From: Limiplasma sp031549415
Lineage (GTDB): Bacteria > Bacillota > Clostridia > Christensenellales > Aristaeellaceae
Direction of reading: 5' to 3'
Length of the DNA stretch: 64,000 bases
Assembly: GCA_031549415.1 (NCBI GenBank)
Contig: JAVBPU010000020.1
Span: 1-64,000 of the forward strand
In this document: positions 1-7,680 of the stretch, in pieces
How the letters are laid out: each line of letters starts with the position of its first letter
Numbering within the stretch: position 1 is the first letter of the stretch
Notes under the pieces: model-generated
Told to the model about the DNA's origin: nothing
The model's input: only the letters and a program-made list of their open reading frames with translations
Databases searched by the model: none
Position numbers and translations under genes: made by a program

Positions 1-380
1 GGACCCGTCTCAATTAGGAGAAAGTGCCGTTTGTTCATATGCCTTCAAGTTTTTAGTGGCATGCCGCAACCCGCCAAACCCCTCTTGGCCGCACCATGGT
101 AAACGCACATTGTGAGAATCTTGGAGGGGTCCGGGGTGTCCCCGGGCGGGGAGGGGGTGCTGGGGAGGATTGTTAAGGAGGGGCCCAAGGGGGAACCTCG
201 CCGTTCCCCCTCGGCCCCTCCTTAACGTCGTATCCTGTTGGCAAACAGACTGCGTGGCAAACAGCCTGCCCCAAAAAACAAGAAGAGAAAAGCCCCCCCG
301 CTTCTGGGGAAAAAGAAGCTCCCCTTGGCACCGTATCCAGCTGGGACTGAGATTGCAGTCGCACAAAAGGAGGGATCCCC
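1..380. other. Gene-free upstream region
   Basis: No convincing reading frame occupies this stretch; frames at the left edge end quickly and resemble nothing recognisable. It holds the long hairpin at 172-226 and the ribosome-binding site of the permease. In related importers the substrate-binding protein gene usually lies just upstream, so it may be outside the window. Confidence 0.5.
172..226. repeat. Long near-perfect inverted repeat (hairpin)
   Basis: A 14-bp perfect stem (172-185 with 213-226) is followed by an 8-bp perfect inner stem (189-196 with 203-210), a 6-nt loop and a small internal bulge. It lies about 150 bp upstream of the permease start. It has no T-run, so it could be a processing or attenuation hairpin between a binding-protein gene and the permease, or the footprint of a small palindromic element. 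Confidence 0.75.
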
Positions 381-2105
381 TTGTCACCCGCCTCATCCCA
401 AAGCGCCCGCCTGAACCGCAAAAAGTTCTTTGGCGATCCCATCATGGTCAGCACCATTGGGGTGCTGCTGATTTTTCTGGCCTTATTCATCCTGTATCCC
501 CTGGCCACGCTGCTGATAGACAGCGTGTTTGTAAAGGGCCAGGGCCTGACCCTGGACGTGTTCAAACGGGTGCTGGACTTTGGCGTGTTTCGCAACGCGT
601 TTTCCAACACCCTGCAGCTGGGCTTCATCACCGGGCTGGGCAGCACGCTGCTGGGCCTGCTGTTTGCCTATGTGGACGTGTATGTGCGGGTCCGCTTCAA
701 GCTGGTAAAAAAGCTGTTTGATGTGGTATCCCTGATGCCGGTGGTGTCCCCGCCCTTTGTGCTGTCCCTTTCTATGATTTTGCTTTTTGGCCGGGGCGGG
801 CTCATCACCCGCAGCCTGCTGGGCATTTATGATTCCGACATTTACGGCCTTCACGGCATTGCCATCGTGCAGACCCTCACCTTTTTTCCGGTCTGCTATT
901 TGATGCTCAAGGGCCTGCTGAAAAATATCGACCCCTCCCTGGAGGAGGCCAGCCGGGACATGGGGGCCAGCCGCTGGCAGGTGTTTACCACCGTCACTTT
1001 GCCCCTGCTGCTGCCGGGCCTGGGCAACGCGTTTTTGGTGACCTTTATCGAGTCCGTGGCGGACTTTGCCAACCCCATGATGATCGGCGGCAGCTTTGAT
1101 ACCCTGGCCACCACCATCTATTTGCAGGTCACCGGGGCCTTTGACAAAAACGGCGCCGCCGCCATGGCCGTGGTGCTGCTGGCGCTGACGCTGGTGCTGT
1201 TCTTCATCCAAAAGTACTACCTGGAAAAGCGCACCGTGGCCACCTTAACCGGCAAGGCCAGCCGCCAGCGCATGCTGATTGCGGACAAAAGCGTCACCGT
1301 GCCCCTGACGGTGCTGTGCACGCTGGTGTCCGCCTTTGTGATTTTGATGTACGTGTCCATCCCCTTTGGCGCGCTGTTCAACCTCTGGGGCCGGGACTAC
1401 TCCCTGACCCTGAAGCATTTTGAATACATGTTCAAGTACCGGGGGTTGATCATCTTCCGGGATTCCTTTGTGCTAAGCCTTATCGCCAGCCCCATCACCG
1501 CGCTGCTGTCCATGATCATCAGCTATTTGGTGGTGAAGAAGAAGTTCCGCTCCAAGGGCTTTATTGAGTTCGTCAGCATGCTGGCCATGGCCGTGCCGGG
1601 CACGGTGCTGGGCATCGGCTACATTCGCGGCTTTGCCGGGGGGCTGTTTGGCACGGGCCTCCTGCAAGGGCTGTACGGCTCCGCCGCCATCCTCATCATC
1701 GTGTTCATTGTGCGCAGCCTGCCCGTGGGCACGCGCAGCGGCATTTCCGCCCTGCGCCAGATTGACAAATCCATCGAGGAAAGCGCCTACGACCTGGGGG
1801 CGGGCAGCGGCAAGGTGTTTACGTCCATCACTTTGCCCCTGATCAAGGACAGCTTCTTCAGCGGCCTGGTCACCACCTTCGTCCGCTCCATCACCGCCAT
1901 CAGCGCCGTGATTTTGCTGGTGACGCCGCAGTTTTTGCTGGTGACCACCCAGATCAACGAGTTTGCCGAGAAGGGCAAGTACGGCGTGGCCTGCGCCTAC
2001 GCCACCATTTTGATTTTGATCGTGTACGCGTCCATATCGCTGATGAACCTGTTTATGAAGCATTTCGGCACCAGCCGCAAGCTAGGAGGGCAAAGCCATG
2101 GCTAA
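381..2105 (+). CDS. Iron(III)-type ABC transporter permease (fused double permease)
   Basis: Integral membrane permease of 574 aa carrying two tandem binding-protein-dependent transport domains in one chain, the layout of FbpB/AfuB/SfuB-type iron importers and some phosphonate importers. Two EAA-type loops that dock the ATPase are visible: EEASRDMGASRWQVF near residue 188 and EESAYDLGAGSGKVF near residue 466, each followed by TLPL. About a dozen hydrophobic helices are present. The start is a TTG at 381, seven bases after AAAGGAGGG. The stop overlaps the ATPase start by 8 bp, so the two are translationally linked. Substrate is inferred from family only; ferric iron is most likely, 2-aminoethylphosphonate is possible. 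Confidence 0.88.
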   Translation: MSPASSQSARLNRKKFFGDPIMVSTIGVLLIFLALFILYPLATLLIDSVFVKGQGLTLDVFKRVLDFGVFRNAFSNTLQLGFITGLGSTLLGLLFAYVDVYVRVRFKLVKKLFDVVSLMPVVSPPFVLSLSMILLFGRGGLITRSLLGIYDSDIYGLHGIAIVQTLTFFPVCYLMLKGLLKNIDPSLEEASRDMGASRWQVFTTVTLPLLLPGLGNAFLVTFIESVADFANPMMIGGSFDTLATTIYLQVTGAFDKNGAAAMAVVLLALTLVLFFIQKYYLEKRTVATLTGKASRQRMLIADKSVTVPLTVLCTLVSAFVILMYVSIPFGALFNLWGRDYSLTLKHFEYMFKYRGLIIFRDSFVLSLIASPITALLSMIISYLVVKKKFRSKGFIEFVSMLAMAVPGTVLGIGYIRGFAGGLFGTGLLQGLYGSAAILIIVFIVRSLPVGTRSGISALRQIDKSIEESAYDLGAGSGKVFTSITLPLIKDSFFSGLVTTFVRSITAISAVILLVTPQFLLVTTQINEFAEKGKYGVACAYATILILIVYASISLMNLFMKHFGTSRKLGGQSHG

Positions 2106-3174
2106 GGAAAGCAAAGGCGTCGTGTTGGAAAACATCTCCAAAATTTACAACGATCCCAAGACCGGCAAGGATTTTTACGCCGTGAAGGACGTGAGCCTGA
2201 CCATGGAGCCGGGCAGCTTTGTGACCCTGCTGGGCCCCAGCGGCTGTGGCAAAACCACCACCCTACGGATGATCGCGGGGTTTGAAAGCCCGGACACGGG
2301 GGAGATGTACCTGGGCGGGGAAGCCATCAACGAGCTGACCCCCAACAAGCGGGACACCGCCATGGTGTTCCAAAGCTACGCCCTGTTTCCCCATTACAAC
2401 GTGTTTGACAACGTGGCCTATGGCCTGAAGCTGCGCAAGGTGCCCAAGGAGCAGATGCAGGAGCGGGTCCACGCGATTCTGGATTTGGTGGAGATGGAGG
2501 GGATGGAGCAGCGCATGACCAACCAGCTCTCCGGCGGCCAGCAGCAGCGGGTGGCTCTGGCCCGGGCCCTGGTGGTGGAGCCGGGGGTGCTGCTCTTTGA
2601 CGAGCCCCTTTCTAACCTGGACGCCAAGCTGCGGGTGATGATGCGCACGGAGATCCGCCGCATTCAGCAAAAGCTGGGCATCACCGCCATTTACGTCACC
2701 CACGACCAAAGCGAGGCCATGTCCATTTCCGACCAGATCATCATCATGAACCAGGGGGAAGTGGCCCAGATGGGCACCCCCATGGAGATCTACTACCACC
2801 CCGGCAGCGAGTTTGTGGCGGATTTCATTGGCGAGGCCAACTTTTTGGAGGGCGCCGTGGCGGGCATGGCGGGCAAGGACTGCCGGGTGGCCGTGGAGGG
2901 CCGGGAGGTGGTGGTGGCAACCGACGCCCCCAGGCGGATGGGCGAGCCCTGCAAGATCGTGCTGCGGCCCGAGGCCATTGCCATCGGGGCTACGGGGCTG
3001 CTGCCCTGCACCGTGGAGCTGTCCTGCTTTATGGGCAGCTACCAGAACTACCATGTGCGGGTGGGGGAAACCCTGGTGAAGATTGCGGACAACTGCCCCG
3101 TGAACAAGCGGATTTTTGGGGTGGGGGAGAAGGCGCTTCTTACGTTTGAGAAGGAGTGCGCGCATTTGCTGTAG
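2098..3174 (+). CDS. ABC transporter ATP-binding protein (FbpC/PotA type)
   Basis: ATPase of 358 aa that powers the preceding permease. Walker A GPSGCGKTT lies near residue 46, the Q-loop in VFQSYALFPH, signature LSGGQQQR near 144, Walker B LLFDEP near 165 with the D-loop SNLDAKLR, and the switch histidine in YVTHDQSEA near 202. The last ~110 residues form a TOBE-like domain, as in iron, spermidine and sugar importers of this class. ATG at 2098 follows AGGAGGG and overlaps the permease end. It converges tail to tail on the ion channel gene. Confidence 0.92.
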   Translation: MAKESKGVVLENISKIYNDPKTGKDFYAVKDVSLTMEPGSFVTLLGPSGCGKTTTLRMIAGFESPDTGEMYLGGEAINELTPNKRDTAMVFQSYALFPHYNVFDNVAYGLKLRKVPKEQMQERVHAILDLVEMEGMEQRMTNQLSGGQQQRVALARALVVEPGVLLFDEPLSNLDAKLRVMMRTEIRRIQQKLGITAIYVTHDQSEAMSISDQIIIMNQGEVAQMGTPMEIYYHPGSEFVADFIGEANFLEGAVAGMAGKDCRVAVEGREVVVATDAPRRMGEPCKIVLRPEAIAIGATGLLPCTVELSCFMGSYQNYHVRVGETLVKIADNCPVNKRIFGVGEKALLTFEKECAHLL

Positions 3175-3177
3175 GGC

Positions 3178-5070
3178 TCACTTCTCCGCCAGCACCACCA
3201 GCGAGTCCCCGGGGGCGAAGGTCACTTCCTCGCCCTTGTTGGGGTTCAGCAGGATGTGGGTTTGGCCATCGGCCCCCTGCTTGCGGTAGCCAATGGCCAG
3301 CTCCCCGTACCGGGCCGCCGCCGCCAGAGCCGTGTAAAAGTTCACCGGCATCCCCGGCTGCACATAGCGGGCGATGTCCCGCATAAAAATTTCCATGCCC
3401 TCGTCGTCCAGCAGCAGGTCCAGCACTTGGCGCCGGTTCCGCTGCTGGGCGATTTGCGTCATCAGCAGGCAGACCAAGTCGCTGCCCACCACAAAATCGT
3501 CCACCTGAACGCAGTCCGTGATCTGCTGGTTGTCCGGGTCGCGAATTTCGCTGACCACCCGCAGGCTCTGCCCCGCCCTTTTGGCCAGGTCCGTCAGTTG
3601 CAAAAGGACCAGCAGGATTTTGGCGTCGGAGGTGCGGGCGTCGCAGGAAAAATCGCTGAGGACCAGGGCCGCGTCATAGCCCTCCGCCAGCAACTGGGCC
3701 AAAAAGGCCCCGTCGGTGACGTCACCCCCCTGGGCGGTGACCGCCAAATGGGCAAAGTCCGGCAGCGCCTGGGCGCTTGGCAAATATTGCGGCCCGCAGG
3801 CCACCGTGATGACAGAGCCCTGGGCCATGAACTGGTCCATCTCCGCCAGGATGCTGGGCAGCATGGGCTGGTAGCCCAGCACCAGCAGCCTTTCCGGCAG
3901 GCGCGGGGCCGCCGGGGCCAGGGGGGCCAGGGCCGCTTCGTCCACCGGGCCGGGGGCGGCCAGGAGCCGGGCGGCGGCGGGGCTTTCCGCCATCAGCACC
4001 ACCTGGTCCCCCGGGGCCAGCACCGTGCTGGCGGGCGGGCTTAGCAGCAGCCCGCCACTGGTTTTCAGGCCCAGCACCGCCGCCTGGGAAAACCGCCCCG
4101 GCAAGGCCCCAAAGGGCTGCCCCGCCAGCTGGGGATAGGAGAGCAGGAACACGTCGTCCTGATTAAAATCCAACAGCTCCTGGTACACCTGGGGCATGCC
4201 GCTTTGCCGGTAGGTTTGGGCGATGATGCGGGAGAGCACCGTTTCCAAGAACAGCACCTCGGTGGTGTCCCCCCCGGCAATGCGGGTGGCCGCCAGGTTC
4301 CGCTTCTGGTGCACCACCGCGCAGGCATAGGCCCCCTGCGGGTTGCCGCCGCTTTGCAGCTGCCGGGTCACTGCCAGGGTGGTTTTCAGCACGTCCAGAT
4401 CATCGTCCAGGCAGAGGAGCACGCTGCGGCAGGCCAAAAGGCCCACGGTTTGCAAATCCTCAAAATGCGCGGGGTTGCCGCTGCGGGTGATGACCCGGGT
4501 GCGGCCCAGATGCCGCAGCCGCTGGGTGAGGGCCTCGTCCAGCTGCTCCTTATCCTCCGGGGCCAGCACCACAACGGCCTGGCGGCGGCCCTCCTTGTTG
4601 GCCTTGGCCAGCTCCTGGATCATGCCCAGGGTGTGCTCGTTATAGCCCAAAATCAGCGTGTGGCCCTTTTCCAGCACCTGGGAGCGGCCCCGCCGCAGGG
4701 ACTCCACCCGGCCCTGAAAGGCATTGGTGATGATGCCGATCAGCATGCTGGTGATGAACAGCCCGCACACCGTGGCCAGCGCCATCAGCGCCACGTAGCC
4801 CACGCTGCCCGCCTCGTTGTCCCCGGCGATGTAGCCGGAGTCCAAAATATGCATGAAGGTGACCCACAGGGACTGGTCCACGCTGCCGGCGGCAGGGCGG
4901 GCCACCCCGTGGCTGAGCAGCGCCAGGCCCACCGTGGCCGCCACCGTGGCTAGAAATAAAAGCAGCACCAGCGCGCCCGTGCCCCGGGCCATGACGTTGT
5001 CAAACCAATAGCTGGCCCGGCGCAGGAGGCCAGGCTTTTTGTGGGGGGAAGGGGGAGGGGGAGATTTCAT
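3178..5070 (-). CDS. CASTOR/POLLUX-like ion channel with two RCK/TrkA-N-type domains
   Basis: A 630-aa membrane protein of the bacterial CASTOR/POLLUX (DMI1) family. Helix 1 spans roughly residues 31-52, a pore segment with DSGYIAGD follows near 73, helix 2 spans about 90-117. A long cytosolic part carries two Rossmann/RCK-like units, the first opening with LILGYNEHTLG (near 137) and the second with LLVLGYQP (near 395), with further regulatory modules. I chose ATG at 5070 (MKSPPPP) because GAGG sits 7 nt upstream and the 45-codon extension to 5205 is proline-rich low complexity. Selectivity cannot be read from sequence; plant homologues conduct K+ or Ca2+. Confidence 0.85.
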   Translation of the reverse strand: MKSPPPPSPHKKPGLLRRASYWFDNVMARGTGALVLLLFLATVAATVGLALLSHGVARPAAGSVDQSLWVTFMHILDSGYIAGDNEAGSVGYVALMALATVCGLFITSMLIGIITNAFQGRVESLRRGRSQVLEKGHTLILGYNEHTLGMIQELAKANKEGRRQAVVVLAPEDKEQLDEALTQRLRHLGRTRVITRSGNPAHFEDLQTVGLLACRSVLLCLDDDLDVLKTTLAVTRQLQSGGNPQGAYACAVVHQKRNLAATRIAGGDTTEVLFLETVLSRIIAQTYRQSGMPQVYQELLDFNQDDVFLLSYPQLAGQPFGALPGRFSQAAVLGLKTSGGLLLSPPASTVLAPGDQVVLMAESPAAARLLAAPGPVDEAALAPLAPAAPRLPERLLVLGYQPMLPSILAEMDQFMAQGSVITVACGPQYLPSAQALPDFAHLAVTAQGGDVTDGAFLAQLLAEGYDAALVLSDFSCDARTSDAKILLVLLQLTDLAKRAGQSLRVVSEIRDPDNQQITDCVQVDDFVVGSDLVCLLMTQIAQQRNRRQVLDLLLDDEGMEIFMRDIARYVQPGMPVNFYTALAAAARYGELAIGYRKQGADGQTHILLNPNKGEEVTFAPGDSLVVLAEK

Positions 5071-5379
5071 GGGGGAACCTCGCTTTCGGGGGGGATCTTT
5101 TGTGGGGGTGGGGGGAAGAGCGTGCTTAGGATGGACTGGCCGGGACGACGGAGAGCAGGAGGCCGGATTACAGCCCACCGTTTGGCAGGGGGGGAGGAAA
5201 GACAATGGGAGTGGGAGAGGGCGTAGGACTGGGCGTTGGGGTGGGGGAAGGGGCTACGCCTCCGCCGGAGGCTGCGGAAGCTTTTCCCCAGGCGCGTTGC
5301 CTCGCCCGGTCCGCATAGAACCAGGATGCCGCCCTTCCTCGGCTGAGCGCCAAGGAAAAATCTCTCGCGAATCCTGTGG
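5071..5379. other. Intergenic region with a Pro-Thr-coding relic
   Basis: About 310 bp between two minus-strand genes. Around 5195-5260 the minus strand encodes an uninterrupted Pro/Ser/Thr alternation (SPTPTPSPTPSPTP) with varied third bases, like the proline-rich tails of exported proteins nearby. It belongs to an open frame 5168-5422 lacking a signal peptide or clear ribosome-binding site, so I do not call it a gene. A short palindrome GCCTCCGCCGGAGGC occurs near 5258-5273. Confidence 0.4.
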
Positions 5380-6411
5380 CTACGTTTTCGGAATTTGCTC
5401 TAAGGACAAGTAACAAAACCATGCCCCCGGATGGTCCTCATCTTCGGAAGTATGCAACATCATGCTGGCTTCAGGCAGGCTCCATTTTCCAATTCGTACA
5501 GCGGGGGGCCCCAGCTTTCGCCCATAAACGGCTGTCAGCGCGGCGGCCAGCTCGTCATACAGGGCATCGCAATCCGCTTTGCGCATGGAGGTGGTTTTTG
5601 TGGAAATCCTTTGCAGCGTGGCATCCGCCCCCTCCGGCTCGAAGGTCAGAATCAGCCACATCGCAGGGTGGCCGTCCACGGCCATGTCCCCGTTGTATAG
5701 CAACCGGCTCATCATGGAAACGCATTGATCCAAGCCCATTGCCTTGGCGGCCTGCTCAGCCTCCTTGATCCCCATGCCCCATTGCAGCCCAAAGGGGAGT
5801 TCTCCCGAAGGAGAGAAGGTCCAGTTGCGGGAATTGGTGTTGGCAGAGGGTGGGGTGGGCACGGAGGCATCGCTTCGGCGTTCATAGCAAAGGTTCATAT
5901 TGTAGTACAAAAGCGCGTAAGGGTTATCCGGTGGCTCTTCATCGGGCCAAAAAACCAAGCTGAGGGTGGTCTCCGGCAGCTCCCAAATCATTTCCTGGCG
6001 TACTGGGTTCGTCCCATCCATCACGCGGCCGACAGGTCCATAGTCTTTTTCCAAGGCCTGTTGGAACTCATGAAGCCTGGGATACGCCTCTGCTTTGCTG
6101 CGCGGATAAAAATAATATTCCATTTTTTGCAGCTCTTCGGACCCGGCGGAGGTCATAAAGTCAAGCTGAAAAAGTCCAGCCAGGGAACCCATTGCGGGCA
6201 CATCCTCGAAAGTGAGGGAACCGGAATCTTGGTAACGAAGGGTGAGCCCCTCGGCTTTGGCCAACTCCAGCGCGTCCTCTATGGACATGCCCCAGTGGTA
6301 GCCGTTGCGCAGGGAAAAAGATATGGCTACGGGGTTCTCTTGCGCACAGGAGGAAGTCGCAAAGCAAAAACAGAGAAGGAAGCACAGAGCCACCAGACAG
6401 AATCGCTTCAT
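5380..6411 (-). CDS. Exported protein of unknown function, internal duplication
   Basis: A 343-aa protein with an N-terminal signal sequence (MKRF then a hydrophobic stretch ending near ATSSCAQ, possibly a lipoprotein cysteine). The mature part contains two copies of a module beginning with an aromatic-rich motif: YHWGMSIEDALELAKAEGL near residue 38 and LQWGMGIKEAEQAAKAMGL near 208. They are joined by a proline/serine-rich linker. The same motif (WGIPWGLSMDEF) occurs in the next gene upstream, so the two are distant paralogues. ATG at 6411 follows CGGAGG. I do not recognise the family and assign no function. Confidence 0.8.
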   Translation of the reverse strand: MKRFCLVALCFLLCFCFATSSCAQENPVAISFSLRNGYHWGMSIEDALELAKAEGLTLRYQDSGSLTFEDVPAMGSLAGLFQLDFMTSAGSEELQKMEYYFYPRSKAEAYPRLHEFQQALEKDYGPVGRVMDGTNPVRQEMIWELPETTLSLVFWPDEEPPDNPYALLYYNMNLCYERRSDASVPTPPSANTNSRNWTFSPSGELPFGLQWGMGIKEAEQAAKAMGLDQCVSMMSRLLYNGDMAVDGHPAMWLILTFEPEGADATLQRISTKTTSMRKADCDALYDELAAALTAVYGRKLGPPAVRIGKWSLPEASMMLHTSEDEDHPGAWFCYLSLEQIPKT

Positions 6412-6556
6412 TTTGGATACCTCCGTTGTTTGATGGTGGGAAAAGTTGTTCCTAGCCCCGGCTCATGCCCCGGGAGGCAACCATGCGCCGCAGCTCAAGC
6501 ATAGGGAATATTGTGCCGGTGCATGTGAAGAAGGTTGTAGGGGGAATCAAGTGACG

Positions 6557-7393
6557 TTAGAAATCAAGGGGAAATCTCGGCGTAAAATCAAACGCTAGGG
6601 GCGTCTCGGCAGGCTGTGCAATTGGGATAGGCGTGGCCGGGATAGCGGTGGGGGAAGGATTTTCCTCCGGATGGGCCCTTAAGTAATCGTCGTAGCTCCC
6701 AAGGCTGCCGCGAGAAAAATCGATTTTATCATCTGCATAGAACCTCGCTTCAAGCTCTATATCAAAGAACATGGAGCCATCGGGAGCGACAATGATAAGT
6801 CCGCTCAATGCAATATTGTCAAAATAGGTGTAGAAACCTACACAGACGCTTTTTTGCATGGCTATGGAGATGTGCTGCGCATTGATATGGGTGTTATCCG
6901 AAAGAAGATCAAAAGTAAAATGCTTCCCAGTCTCAAAATCTACATATCCAAAGGCATCATAGATAGGAGCGCCATATTTTGCGGTCACGCTACTTAGGAG
7001 ATCCTCATAAAGCTGGACGTTGGCTTCAAAGGGAGCAGTGGAAGATCGCCGCACACGGAACAAAACTTTTATCAGGTAATTCGTCATGGAATCCTCCGTA
7101 AAAGCAGCATACAGATATTTCACTGGCTGGCCAAAAACCGAGATGTTTGGCAGGAGCGTCGATTGGCAGGAATGGTAATAAGGATTGGGCTTAAACACTA
7201 TGCCGGTGTTTTGGTATGCGGTCTTTGTGAACTCGTCCATGGAAAGGCCCCAAGGAATTCCCCATATTTCATGATTGATAATAGAAATAGAAGGCGCAGG
7301 AGGAAGCGTTGCCTCTGCGCCCACAGCAAAGGGCAGACGAAACGAACACAAAAGAGCCCATAAAACAAGGAGGACTCGGTGTGAGAGTTTCAT
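6557..7393 (-). CDS. Exported protein of unknown function, paralogue of its neighbour
   Basis: A 278-aa exported protein. The signal peptide is MKLSHRVLLVLWALL with probable cleavage after AVGA. A WGIPWGLSMDEFTKTAY motif near residue 43 matches the module duplicated in the adjacent 343-aa protein. The C-terminus is a Pro/Thr-rich tail (NPSPTAIPATPIPIAQP). I use ATG at 7393 because GGAGGTG precedes it by 5 nt; the longer frame to 7510 has no signal sequence at its start. Codon use is more AT-rich than in neighbouring housekeeping genes, suggesting a faster-evolving or acquired gene. Function unknown. Confidence 0.75.
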   Translation of the reverse strand: MKLSHRVLLVLWALLCSFRLPFAVGAEATLPPAPSISIINHEIWGIPWGLSMDEFTKTAYQNTGIVFKPNPYYHSCQSTLLPNISVFGQPVKYLYAAFTEDSMTNYLIKVLFRVRRSSTAPFEANVQLYEDLLSSVTAKYGAPIYDAFGYVDFETGKHFTFDLLSDNTHINAQHISIAMQKSVCVGFYTYFDNIALSGLIIVAPDGSMFFDIELEARFYADDKIDFSRGSLGSYDDYLRAHPEENPSPTAIPATPIPIAQPAETPLAFDFTPRFPLDF

Positions 7394-7514
7394 GTAAAGC
7401 ACCTCCAGCCCAAGGATGTGAAAAATAGAAACATGGGGCAAGTTTGTCCCAAGCCCAAGCCTAAGCGCATAAGCCTCGGGGGCAGCGACGGGCACTCTTT
7501 TGATGATCATTGCG

Positions 7515-7568
7515 CTAATACGCCACCAGCAGCACCAGCGCCAGCAACCAAGCCATTCTTTTTTTCAT
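7515..7568 (-). pseudogene. Signal-peptide stub (17 codons)
   Basis: Starting at ATG 7568 the minus strand encodes MKKRMAWLLALVLLVAY and then stops. This looks like an intact Sec signal peptide with nothing behind it. There is no good ribosome-binding site at the right distance. It most likely is the relic of a third exported gene in this cluster, though a leader peptide cannot be excluded. Confidence 0.3.
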
Positions 7569-7680
7569 AACACATAACATAAGAAGAAAGCCCCTTTTCC
7601 CCTTTCTACAGGGTACCATGCCCCGCCTGAAAAGGGAATACTTTTTTCGCCCAAATTCCCCAAAATCCCTCCAAAAGCGG

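Noticed and set aside
10..396. 128-aa minus-strand frame at the left edge
   Set aside because: No ribosome-binding site, no recognisable features, and it crosses the long hairpin at 172-226.
4204..4953. 249-aa plus-strand frame opposite the channel gene
   Set aside because: Shadow of a gene with clear domains on the other strand.
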